From positions 372,001-436,000 of the forward strand of contig JTDA01000002.1 in the NCBI GenBank assembly GCA_000803105.1: 64,000 nt of DNA. Reading direction: 5' to 3'. The notes under the pieces were generated by a model. It had not been told where the DNA came from, ran no database searches, and saw only the letters and a list, made by a program, of their open reading frames with translations. The position numbers and the translations under genes were made by a program. Source of the stretch: Coprobacter secundus. GTDB lineage: Bacteria > Bacteroidota > Bacteroidia > Bacteroidales > Coprobacteraceae. Positions 7,404-15,763 of the stretch are shown here, in pieces; the first letter of the stretch is position 1; each line of letters starts with the position of its first letter.

Positions 7404-10400
7404 TTATTTCACCAACACTTTTTTCTTTATAACTTGAGTTCCATTTTCCAATGTAACCATATACACTCCATTCGAATCAAAAGTATATACAACTGCACTG
7501 CCTTCCGGAATCTTTTTAGTTACCAATTTCCTGCCGGAAATGTCAAATACAGAAAATACAGAATTTGTTTGGGCTGAGGATATAATTGCCTGTTTACCGG
7601 CAACATATATATTAGCAGATATTGCTGAAGAACTATTTACCGAAGTAGGCTCTGCATAATATTTAGCAATCACTTTTTCGGCATAGCGTTCCCCTAACAA
7701 AACGTTGCTTTCACGGTCAAAATGAGGGTCACTCTCATCTTTCCAAGGAGTTAGACCTTCAGATGACACCCAATCTGCATTCTCAACAAATGTAGAAATT
7801 GTCGTTATCATTTGATTAAATGCTGCGACAGAGCTCCGCCATGCTCCTAATTGTCCGGCAATAAAGAAAATCTGGCTATTATCCACATCACCCAAATCTG
7901 TTCTGAAATCTGTCACTAATGTATTTAATTTATTTTTATAACCTTCCGGATCATTTGAATTGCTACACCCCTGATGCCAAATAATGCCTTTTATATCTCC
8001 CCATTTTTGAGCAGCTTTAGCCCTCTCTAAAGTCCGTTGATACAACTGCTCCGCATTTCCAGTATAACTTTTTTCCCACTGTTCAATAGCAGATGCATTC
8101 CTTCCATTAACAATTAAACCTACCGGACAATCCGTTTTACCGATTAAGCCTTTGGCAAATCCATAAGATGGGCTGATACGGCTTTGCGTATTAGCTGTTG
8201 TAGAATATCTGTTAAACGGGTTAGTTGCTTCTTCAAAAACATTATCTGAATTAAACAAATAAGTATTTTCTACTACCCCATCATCTTCTGGAGCAAAATA
8301 TCCATAACCATTCATATTAGATTGACCTAAACACAGATAAATATCCATCTTCGGCATTATATTGAATACTACTCTATATTGAGAGGTCTCCTGCCCATCC
8401 GTCATCACTTTCAAGACAGTTGTTCTTTCCACTTCATTTCCTGCCAGATTTGTAGCCCGAACAATATTTACCGTCTGATTACTAGATCCTAAGGTATAGG
8501 TAACTTCTGGGATGTTCCCCGCCTCTTGCGTATAGGGTAAATTATAAGCATAAGTCATTACTTCCGGGTCAAATGTCGTAATAGCTGCATCATCTACCGA
8601 TATTCCATTGAGTTTTCCTTCAGGATAAAGAAGTTCTATATCATCTAGATAAATATCCAAATCTTCCAGCAAAACATTGTCTAAATTCACGTCGTTTGAA
8701 TAATACAAAAATAATTGTAACCATGAAGCATCAGTATTAGGGTCAATATTAAAAGTCACAGTTCTCCAATTACGAGCCCGGTCAGACCATCTCCCTTCAT
8801 AGCGTGGTTCAGCACCATCGGGCTTCAATAATACACACATATCCGGATATTTGGCACTAGGAATATAATACTTCATCCTCAACGCTGTATATCCTTTAGA
8901 TTTTATTTGATCTATGCCTCCTACATTGCGAGCCAAGTTCAATGCGGACATACCTTTCATATTAACATTCGATATTTTCAACACCTTTTCAGACTCATTC
9001 GTTCCTTCTTCTTTTAAAGGATTATCTACTATCTCATAGGTTGCCGTACAAGCATCATTATCTTTTACCAAACGACCGCTACACCACCGATCCGTACCAT
9101 TCCCTTCAAAATTACCAATCATGATGGAAGCTGCGTCCGGAGCAGGAGGAATTTCCTCTTGAGTAAAAAACGTTATATCATCTATATAAACTTCTACATC
9201 AGAAACAGGAACAGACAAATTCCAACCTACATAATAAGACAACAATTGCACTCGATTACACTTATAACTAAAGTTACTTATATCAAAAGTTACAGTATTC
9301 CAATCAGTCCAGTCTTTTCCTATTGTTTTTTCTAAGGGGTATGTCCAAACCTTACCCGATTGTGCAGCCGTATACTCTAAAAATTGTATTTTTATCTGAT
9401 CTAAATAACTCGGTGTATAATTGCCTTTTATATAATATTTGACTGACATCTTTGTATATTTACAAGCTGAACGATCTTCATTTGCCAAATCAATTTGGTC
9501 TTTTTCATCTAACGGAGTTCCTGCATTTCCATAAGCTGTCATATTCAAATAAATAGCTCCAGCACTATTGAAATCAGTCAATTTCATCACTTTATTTGAA
9601 TTGTTCCGCTCTGTTTTTAATGGATTATCCACAATAGCAATTTTGGGAGCTTTGCCATCTTCCTGCTCCGTGATACGCTTCTCACACCAGCGATCTGTAC
9701 CATTCCCTTCAAAATCTGCAAAATTTAATCTCGATGTAATAACAACTAAAGGAGGATCTACCTTCTCCGCCTCATGAAATACAATTTCATCCACATAAAT
9801 ATTAACATCTGTTACTGCCGGATTGCCCCAACCTACATGGTAAGCAAAAAACTGCAACCGATCTGGATTCGACTTTAAATCTGACAAATCGAATGTAACC
9901 GTATTCCAATCAGTCCAAGATTGTCCAGATATTTGCTCTAACGTATAATCCCAAGTTTTTCCTGTCAATGTAACTCTTGCGCCTTCCGGTTCTTTCATAC
10001 TAATATTGGAAATACAAGAACTATAGGTTACATTTCCTTCCGCATAATATTTGATAGAAACTTTATCATATTTAAGCGTACCATCAGGGTTAAATATATC
10101 TATTACATTTTCTTCCGGTAAATCATGATATCCACCAGAATAATAGGTACGTAAGTCAAGACATATAGCTCCTGCAGAAACAATATCTGAGATTTTATAC
10201 ACTTTATCCGAACTGTTCCGATCCGTTTTCAACGGATTATCTACAATCGCAATAGAAGAACCGTCACTCGTTATACGGTTCTCACACCACTGGTCTGTTC
10301 CTTTATTCTCAAAATCAGCAAATACTAAATTTTGAGCCTGCACATGTACTAATAAAGCAAACATGAATAAAGACAAGAAAAGTAAAAAAATTTTCTTCAT
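7404..10400 (-). CDS. T9SS-exported acetylesterase (SASA/CE6-like) with three N-terminal repeat modules
   Basis: A 998-residue multidomain protein. Residues 1-23 are a signal peptide. Three related ~170-190-residue modules (about 24-212, 225-413, 426-593) each open with a FADFE/GNFE strand, then G-T-D-x-W-C and VDNPLK, and close with a D-x-x-x-Y-x-D-x-I strand. This looks like a jelly-roll carbohydrate-binding fold. A cadherin-like beta domain (597-682) follows. The catalytic domain (685-915) matches the sialate O-acetylesterase/CE6 family: Ser694 in LGQSNM, WHQG at 808-811, and Asp891/His893 in SDPHFD. The C-terminus (~940-998, SVFDISGRKLV to KKKVLVK) is a type A T9SS sorting domain. It would act at the cell surface, binding and deacetylating the glycan. 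Its promoter carries site 2. Confidence 0.87.
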   Translation of the reverse strand: MKKIFLLFLSLFMFALLVHVQAQNLVFADFENKGTDQWCENRITSDGSSIAIVDNPLKTDRNSSDKVYKISDIVSAGAICLDLRTYYSGGYHDLPEENVIDIFNPDGTLKYDKVSIKYYAEGNVTYSSCISNISMKEPEGARVTLTGKTWDYTLEQISGQSWTDWNTVTFDLSDLKSNPDRLQFFAYHVGWGNPAVTDVNIYVDEIVFHEAEKVDPPLVVITSRLNFADFEGNGTDRWCEKRITEQEDGKAPKIAIVDNPLKTERNNSNKVMKLTDFNSAGAIYLNMTAYGNAGTPLDEKDQIDLANEDRSACKYTKMSVKYYIKGNYTPSYLDQIKIQFLEYTAAQSGKVWTYPLEKTIGKDWTDWNTVTFDISNFSYKCNRVQLLSYYVGWNLSVPVSDVEVYIDDITFFTQEEIPPAPDAASIMIGNFEGNGTDRWCSGRLVKDNDACTATYEIVDNPLKEEGTNESEKVLKISNVNMKGMSALNLARNVGGIDQIKSKGYTALRMKYYIPSAKYPDMCVLLKPDGAEPRYEGRWSDRARNWRTVTFNIDPNTDASWLQLFLYYSNDVNLDNVLLEDLDIYLDDIELLYPEGKLNGISVDDAAITTFDPEVMTYAYNLPYTQEAGNIPEVTYTLGSSNQTVNIVRATNLAGNEVERTTVLKVMTDGQETSQYRVVFNIMPKMDIYLCLGQSNMNGYGYFAPEDDGVVENTYLFNSDNVFEEATNPFNRYSTTANTQSRISPSYGFAKGLIGKTDCPVGLIVNGRNASAIEQWEKSYTGNAEQLYQRTLERAKAAQKWGDIKGIIWHQGCSNSNDPEGYKNKLNTLVTDFRTDLGDVDNSQIFFIAGQLGAWRSSVAAFNQMITTISTFVENADWVSSEGLTPWKDESDPHFDRESNVLLGERYAEKVIAKYYAEPTSVNSSSAISANIYVAGKQAIISSAQTNSVFSVFDISGRKLVTKKIPEGSAVVYTFDSNGVYMVTLENGTQVIKKKVLVK

Positions 10401-10465
10401 GGGATAATAGATTTTTAAATGTCTACATACAAGACATAAATTATTAAATTAAATTTCCTATATAA

Positions 10466-10535
10466 CAAAGGACTTAAATAATCAATAAAAGGATATTAAA
10501 TTTTGTACATAAATCATTTAAGTATGTACACTAAT
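10466..10535 (-). promoter_or_regulatory. Candidate HTCS operator plus -7 element, site 2 (T9SS esterase)
   Basis: GTACA half-sites start at 10505 and 10526, again 21 bp apart, with AATTTT before the first. The minus-strand element GTCCTTTG (10466-10473) has its TTTG 39 bp from the proximal half-site, identical to sites 1 and 3. The esterase start codon is 66 bp downstream. The TTTG lacks the full TAnnTTTG context, as expected for an activator-dependent promoter. Confidence 0.65.
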
Positions 10536-10570
10536 GGGTAAAATAAAGACTTAATCACTAAAACAAATTC

Positions 10571-10614
10571 GGGCAGAGCATCCGATAATCAACAACTTAT
10601 TGGATATTCCGCCC
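10571..10614 (-). terminator. Terminator-like hairpin ending the long PUL transcript
   Basis: The outer arms GGGC/GCCC (10571-10574 and 10611-10614) and inner arms ATCCGATAA/TTATTGGAT (10580-10588 and 10597-10605, one G-T pair) form a long interrupted stem just past the stop of the 294-residue T9SS protein gene. The minus-strand tail is T-rich (AATTTGTTTT). Confidence 0.5.
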
Positions 10615-10647
10615 AAACTCTGTATAACGCTTTTTAATCTTCTATAT

Positions 10648-11532
10648 TTATTTTATTATTACTTTTTCTGTCACTATATTTTTACCATTATTTACAGAAA
10701 TAATATAAATGCCTTCAGACGTAAAAGTATAATGTACATTATCACTATCAACAGTAGCCGTCATTACGTTCCTACCACTGATATCATAAACTGCCATTGT
10801 TGTTCCTTGTTTTAGATTCATAACAGCCAAATCTTTACCATTAACTATACAATTCAATTTTTCAGCTTTCTCAGTTTCAATTGAAGATGGCAGATCTGCA
10901 GAATTCAACAATTCGATATCGTCAATGTATATAGTAACACCATCTGCCACACCTTCCCACTTCAAATAGGGAGCAAGTACCATACGCCCAGAATTTCCAG
11001 GATTTACTTTTAGCTTAATGGTAGCTACATTCCAATCAGGCCAAGTTGTTGTCATATCCAAATATTCCGGATTGCTCCAAGTTGCTGTAAATTTATTATT
11101 ATCTTCCTGACTTGAATAATCAAACAATGATGCTCTGAAGCCTTTAATACAATCAGGTTCTATATTTTCACCTTCAACATAAACTTTCATACGAATCACG
11201 TCATAAATAATATTTCCATCAACAGCCAATAAAATTTGATTATCTTCAGAAAATAATTCATATGCACTCCCCGTCCACTGACCAGCAAAACCAATACGAG
11301 TCTGTCCTCCTCCTTGGATCTCGGTCAAAGACATTACCTTAGTTGAAGGATTATTTTCATTCTGAAGAGGATTATCCACATTCGTATCAATCAATGTCAT
11401 ACCGTCTTCTTTAATTCGGTCAGAAAACATTTTATCGGTACCATCATCTTCAAAATTAGCAACCATTACAGAAGACTGAGAATAAGCTGTCATCGCAGCC
11501 ATACATGCAAAAAGTAAAAAAATCTTTTTCAT
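10648..11532 (-). CDS. T9SS-exported single-module (CBM-like) protein
   Basis: A 294-residue protein: signal peptide (1-18), one copy of the module also found three times in the 998-residue esterase (about 20-210: MVANFEDDGTD, NPLQNENNPSTK, a central WPDWNVATI, and the closing GVTIYIDDIELL), a short linker, and a T9SS type A tail (~228-294, ending EKVIIK). No catalytic domain is visible. The simplest reading is a secreted or surface-anchored glycan-binding protein. It is the last gene of the long minus-strand unit, 49 bp after the related 270-residue gene, and is followed by a terminator-like hairpin. The module is not one I can name. Confidence 0.7.
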   Translation of the reverse strand: MKKIFLLFACMAAMTAYSQSSVMVANFEDDGTDKMFSDRIKEDGMTLIDTNVDNPLQNENNPSTKVMSLTEIQGGGQTRIGFAGQWTGSAYELFSEDNQILLAVDGNIIYDVIRMKVYVEGENIEPDCIKGFRASLFDYSSQEDNNKFTATWSNPEYLDMTTTWPDWNVATIKLKVNPGNSGRMVLAPYLKWEGVADGVTIYIDDIELLNSADLPSSIETEKAEKLNCIVNGKDLAVMNLKQGTTMAVYDISGRNVMTATVDSDNVHYTFTSEGIYIISVNNGKNIVTEKVIIK

Positions 11533-11581
11533 AATAATAAAATTTGTGGTACTTTACAGTACCGGGTTAATAAAACTCTAT

Positions 11582-12394
11582 CTAATCATTTATCACGATT
11601 TTACGACTATAAACATCATTTCTGCTCCTTATTTCCACTACATATAATCCATTTACAGGGAAATCGTACTTTACTTCATGTTGACTTTCTCCTTCAACCC
11701 AAAGCATTTTACCAAACATATCATAAACAGAAACAACAACTTCGGGTTGTAAATTCTTTACTATTAAATTCCGATCTTTCTGACAAAAGATTATATCATT
11801 CTTTTTATTTTCGTCTACAGATGTAATAGCATAATCTGAATCTAACAATTCTATATCATCAAGATATATTTCCATCCCAGGGAACTGATCATCCCATGCA
11901 CCAATCGATGTATAATATGTCTGTATTTGTATCCAAGTTGCTTCTGAATTTTTGGGGAAACTAAAAGTCGCAGTTTTCCAATTCTTATCCATATTCGACC
12001 ATTGAGCATCAGCCACATCTCCTACTCCATCGTTCATCCGTATCCGGACTTTATAATCAGGATAAAGAGAGTTAACTATATAATACTTAAACCGTAGTCT
12101 GTCATATCTACCAATATCAGTAATACGATCTTTCGCATCACCTATATACCTTGTCAAATTCAAACAAATGCATCCGCGCCTATCAATATTACTTAGCTTT
12201 AATACTCTGTTCGACTCATTTATCCCAACTTCCTTCATCGGATTATCCACAACCTTCAATTCAGTACTACTAGTTGTATTATCTTTTGTAAAACGAGTAG
12301 GACACCATCCATCGGCCTGTGCAAACGATAGACGAAAAAATATCCCTGTCCATATTAACAAAATAAATCGCAATGAAAAAATTGCTCTCGTCAT
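11582..12394 (-). CDS. T9SS-exported single-module protein, module lacks its first strand
   Basis: A 270-residue protein with a signal peptide (to about residue 26, ...SFAQA). It then starts directly at DGWCPTRFTKDN, so the FADFE-type strand that opens every other copy of this module in the locus is missing. The rest of the module is present (VDNPMKEVGINES, MDKNWKTATFSFP, GMEIYLDDIELL), followed by a T9SS type A tail (SVYDMFGKML ... YSRKIVIND). It is closest to the third module of the 998-residue esterase. The probable role is surface glycan binding. The missing strand could be a real deletion or an alternative fold; the frame itself is open throughout. Confidence 0.68.
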   Translation of the reverse strand: MTRAIFSLRFILLIWTGIFFRLSFAQADGWCPTRFTKDNTTSSTELKVVDNPMKEVGINESNRVLKLSNIDRRGCICLNLTRYIGDAKDRITDIGRYDRLRFKYYIVNSLYPDYKVRIRMNDGVGDVADAQWSNMDKNWKTATFSFPKNSEATWIQIQTYYTSIGAWDDQFPGMEIYLDDIELLDSDYAITSVDENKKNDIIFCQKDRNLIVKNLQPEVVVSVYDMFGKMLWVEGESQHEVKYDFPVNGLYVVEIRSRNDVYSRKIVIND

Positions 12395-12429
12395 AGTTGC
12401 AAAAATTATAAAGTCAGTTACTAATATTC

Positions 12430-13752
12430 TTATCTTTTCATTTTGAAACCATCATCTAGATAATCTGTTAAATAAACATATACCCCTGCCGACCATCCCA
12501 ACATCGTCGGCATTTCATACTCATTACGAACATCGGCATTACCTTTACGGATATTATATTTTTCCCACAAATGGCCTGTTGTCTTATAAGTATTAGTTAC
12601 CATATCCACATATTTATGGGCAATTCTCTGAGCTTCATTTCTAAATCCATAATTATCAAGTCCCCTGACCGCTAAATATTGTAATGGAGCCCAACCATTA
12701 GGATAACTCCACTGATAAGAATATTGATAATCTCTATTCTCACATGTAGAAACACCATACTCAAATTCTAATTTGTCCAATGCTTTTACTAAATCATTTG
12801 CCTCTGACTGATCAACCACTTTTGCATACATCAAACTGAAAACTGCAGCAGATACAATATCGGATTGCCGATTATTTACATAATCATAATCATAATAAAG
12901 TTTGTCAGCTTTATTATAACAATATTTTTTTAATAAAGCTTTCCTTTGAGCCGCACGATCCAGCCAAACTTTTGAAGAATCAGCAATGCCCAATTCTCTA
13001 GTGAAATAGGCAAAATTTTTCTCATATAAATATAAATTCGAATTTAAATCTATCGGGCAAAAATCAAGACAACGCATTTCATATCGAGGATTCATATCCC
13101 AACCAGATTCGCACTCTGCCAATAAGTTCCGACCCAATAAATTCAATTGTTCATTCGTTAGCCCTTTTTTACTAAAATCAGTACCTAAACGTTCACTCCC
13201 GACACATAAAAAAGAATCTACCGATGCTTGAGTAGCTGAATTATCATAGTGATTCAACCCTACCGGACTCATACGTTCTGTCATCCAAAATTTATATTCT
13301 TTCTTTAATGTTTCATAAGCTTTCCTCAACCACTTTTTATCTCCATTTTCTTGATACACTCTCGCTACCATCATACTCAGATATGGCGGTTGAGAACGGT
13401 TCAAATAGAAAGTACGGTTACCATTCAACATTTTGCCAAATTTATCAACCATATACAACATATTATCCACATTATTTTTTGCATAATCAAGATGTCCATC
13501 CAAGATCATTCCTTCATTGGTAAAATAGGTATCCCAATAATACATTTCCTGAAAACCCTCATTTATGCAAGGTACTGTATACGGATAAGGCAATCCTATC
13601 AACGTACTATCTCCTTCTTGATTGTTTCTTACAGTTTTGTCCCATGAACTACGAATAAATTCTCGTACTTGTTCTACATCACTACTCGTCTTTTGAGAAC
13701 ATGAAAATAAAAATACCACAGAATAAATAAGAAGCCATAATCTTACACACAT
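12430..13752 (-). CDS. GH37-like (trehalase-fold) glycosidase lipoprotein
   Basis: A 440-residue protein with a lipobox (Cys18 in LFSCSQ), so it is membrane-anchored on the periplasmic or surface side. It shows the (alpha/alpha)6 trehalase family signatures: MYYWDTYF at 70-77, ESGWD at 215-219 with Asp219 as the likely general acid, QWSYPNGWAPLQ at 347-358, and WEKYN at 396-400 with Glu397 as the likely base. The classical block after ESGWD (FSSRW) is changed to MNPRY, so trehalose need not be the substrate. Lying inside a uronic-acid PUL, it more likely acts on a glucosidic linkage of the target glycan (inference). It lies between the AKR gene (47 bp) and the T9SS module genes (35 bp) in one operon. 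Confidence 0.78.
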   Translation of the reverse strand: MCVRLWLLIYSVVFLFSCSQKTSSDVEQVREFIRSSWDKTVRNNQEGDSTLIGLPYPYTVPCINEGFQEMYYWDTYFTNEGMILDGHLDYAKNNVDNMLYMVDKFGKMLNGNRTFYLNRSQPPYLSMMVARVYQENGDKKWLRKAYETLKKEYKFWMTERMSPVGLNHYDNSATQASVDSFLCVGSERLGTDFSKKGLTNEQLNLLGRNLLAECESGWDMNPRYEMRCLDFCPIDLNSNLYLYEKNFAYFTRELGIADSSKVWLDRAAQRKALLKKYCYNKADKLYYDYDYVNNRQSDIVSAAVFSLMYAKVVDQSEANDLVKALDKLEFEYGVSTCENRDYQYSYQWSYPNGWAPLQYLAVRGLDNYGFRNEAQRIAHKYVDMVTNTYKTTGHLWEKYNIRKGNADVRNEYEMPTMLGWSAGVYVYLTDYLDDGFKMKR

Positions 13753-13799
13753 AATACTCTACCTTAATTTTGCTTATCCAACATATTTATTACAAACAG

Positions 13800-14837
13800 T
13801 CAAGACCAAAAACCATCAAAATAATCTTCATTCATCCAAGGCAAATTCTCATGATGAAAAAAGGGGGTAAGAGCCATTTCAACTCTTTTCATTTCAAGAC
13901 TACTCATCGGTTTAAATTCTTTCAATATTCTCAAATTACTTTCAAGAACCTTCATACTATCCATCCCTACTGTAATTCCATGAGGCCCATCCAAAGACAA
14001 TGCATAGCGCACAAGTTCATCTGCATTCAATTCTTTTATTGTATCTAAAGGCCTTATCACTTTCATCAGCATAATCCCCATATTTTTACGCTGGGCTACA
14101 GGAATTACTTGCTCTTGTCGGTCAGATAAGTTGCCCTTTCCTCCCGGCCAATGATTCATTGCAAATAACATCGTATCAAAATTTCCTTTCTCTGCCATAT
14201 CTGTAAGAGCTCTAGGGTCAGCATGTCCCGAAAATCCAATAAATCGGGCAACCTTTTCTTCTTTCATGCGGTACAAAATATCCAACAAGCCTCCTTTTTC
14301 AAGAATTTTCTTATTATCTTCCAGAGAATGAACATCATGAATCATCAATATGTCAAAATGGTCCGTTTCCATTCGCCTCATGCTTAACTCAATACTCCTC
14401 ATCGCCTCATAAGGGTCTCGATTCGATATTTTTGTCGATAAAAAAATACGATTTCTATTTTCTTTTACAACATTTCCTATACGACTTTCACTAATAATTT
14501 TCCCATCAGCATTGGAATAAACACTGGCTGTGTCCCAATAATACAACCCGCTATCCAAAGCTTTTCTCAAGATATTATCAGCCTCTTCTTCACTCTTTAT
14601 TGTACAAAAACGACTTCCTAAGCCAAAAGCCATACGAGGAATGGTTACACCGGTTTTACCTAATACAACAGTAGGCAAATCTTTTGCATCATAAATACAC
14701 TTATTCTTATTTGATAGCGTCTTTACACTGTCTGAAGTTTCTACTTTCCTCGCCAATGCTTCTTCAGATGATAACATCAAACCTGACGCCATAACGGCAG
14801 AAGCTCTCAAAAAATCTCTCCTCGATATTTTTTTCAT
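13800..14837 (-). CDS. Tat-exported aldo/keto reductase
   Basis: A 345-residue protein that begins MKKISRRDFLRAS, a twin-arginine signal with a hydrophobic stretch and ALA cleavage site (~29), so it is folded with cofactor before export. It is an aldo/keto reductase TIM barrel: substrate/cofactor region FGLGSRF, catalytic Asp and Tyr in YYWDTASVYS, Lys in STKISNRD, and His in ILMIHDVH. AKRs reduce carbonyls with NAD(P)H. Export implies a cofactor that is tightly held, or a role other than simple NADPH turnover. It sits between the VOC gene and the GH37-like gene of the PUL, suggesting it processes a sugar aldehyde or keto-sugar released from the glycan (inference). Confidence 0.85.
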   Translation of the reverse strand: MKKISRRDFLRASAVMASGLMLSSEEALARKVETSDSVKTLSNKNKCIYDAKDLPTVVLGKTGVTIPRMAFGLGSRFCTIKSEEEADNILRKALDSGLYYWDTASVYSNADGKIISESRIGNVVKENRNRIFLSTKISNRDPYEAMRSIELSMRRMETDHFDILMIHDVHSLEDNKKILEKGGLLDILYRMKEEKVARFIGFSGHADPRALTDMAEKGNFDTMLFAMNHWPGGKGNLSDRQEQVIPVAQRKNMGIMLMKVIRPLDTIKELNADELVRYALSLDGPHGITVGMDSMKVLESNLRILKEFKPMSSLEMKRVEMALTPFFHHENLPWMNEDYFDGFWS

Positions 14838-14879
14838 AAATCTCTTATCTTTTAATTTACAATGACCGAAAAATATCTT

Positions 14880-15746
14880 TTAAAATATAGACATATATGG
14901 TTCTGTAAATTCAACTTTCGTTCCATCCTGATTCCAAATATTCAACAGCCAACGTTTACCCATTCCCATACCCGGAGGAGGCAAAACTTCTGTCTTTTTT
15001 CTGGTACGCAAAATTGAATATGTCTCTTGCATATCCATCGTAACGAAACACGGATGATTAAAATTCTCATCCGGTGACGGGTAATGTTCTATCATTTCTG
15101 CACTTTCCGGAATTCTGAAATAAAGTAATTTAGGTTCTACATTTCTATCTTCCGGTATTCGAAGGATAAGCTGAAAACCTAGAATTTGAGTGTAAAATTC
15201 AGGGTTTTCCAACATCTGCTTACTATATAGACCGACATGATGGATACGGGTTGCTATTCGTTCTGAAGATAAAAACCGGCCCATACTTTTTACATGTTTC
15301 GACCCCGGCATATATTGAATAAACTCTATCGGTATTCCAGAAGGGTCATGTGTCAGCAAAACTTTATTTCCAGCACCATCTATATACACGTCTCTATCTA
15401 ATGCGACTCCTTTCGAAAGAAGATATTCCTGCATCTTTTGAGCATTTTCTGTCTCAAAAGATACAGAAACAAGCCTTTTTTTAAGAGAAGCATTCTTATC
15501 TTCTACAAATTCCAAAAACTGCCGATTATTTATTTTATATGAATCAATCGTTCCTTCCTTTCCAGAATACGAAAAAGCCTTTGAAAATCCCAAAAATTCT
15601 CCATAATAACTTTGAGCTAAATCGAAATTACTAATACGATACGTCATCTTGGCTATCCCGTATAAAGCCGGCCGTTCCACATTCTGGGCATGACTTAGCA
15701 CTGAAAAGAAAAACAGAAATAATATGAATGTTATTACTTTTTTCAT
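14880..15746 (-). CDS. Exported VOC-superfamily (glyoxalase/dioxygenase-like) protein
   Basis: A 288-residue protein with a signal peptide (1-20, SHA-QN) and two vicinal-oxygen-chelate domains (about 25-145 and 160-288). The second domain keeps plausible metal ligands: His in RIHHVGLY, His in NHPCFVTM, and Glu near the end in VEFTEPY. The first domain has MTYRISNF where a ligand His is common, so it is probably the structural half. VOC proteins include glyoxalases, epimerases and extradiol dioxygenases; which one applies here cannot be told. Placement between the lyase-like genes (17 bp) and the Tat-exported AKR (42 bp) hints at a periplasmic step on the uronic-acid products (inference). Confidence 0.7.
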   Translation of the reverse strand: MKKVITFILFLFFFSVLSHAQNVERPALYGIAKMTYRISNFDLAQSYYGEFLGFSKAFSYSGKEGTIDSYKINNRQFLEFVEDKNASLKKRLVSVSFETENAQKMQEYLLSKGVALDRDVYIDGAGNKVLLTHDPSGIPIEFIQYMPGSKHVKSMGRFLSSERIATRIHHVGLYSKQMLENPEFYTQILGFQLILRIPEDRNVEPKLLYFRIPESAEMIEHYPSPDENFNHPCFVTMDMQETYSILRTRKKTEVLPPPGMGMGKRWLLNIWNQDGTKVEFTEPYMSIF

Positions 15747-15763
15747 CTTACATTAAATAAAAG

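Larger units (their letters stand above)
10401..10647. other. Intergenic region with terminator and operator-promoter of the T9SS esterase gene
   Basis: 247 bases separate the long GH88-led unit from the esterase unit. They contain a terminator-like hairpin (10571-10614) and the second copy of the paired GTACA element with its -7 box (10466-10535), showing that the esterase gene is transcribed separately. Confidence 0.6.
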
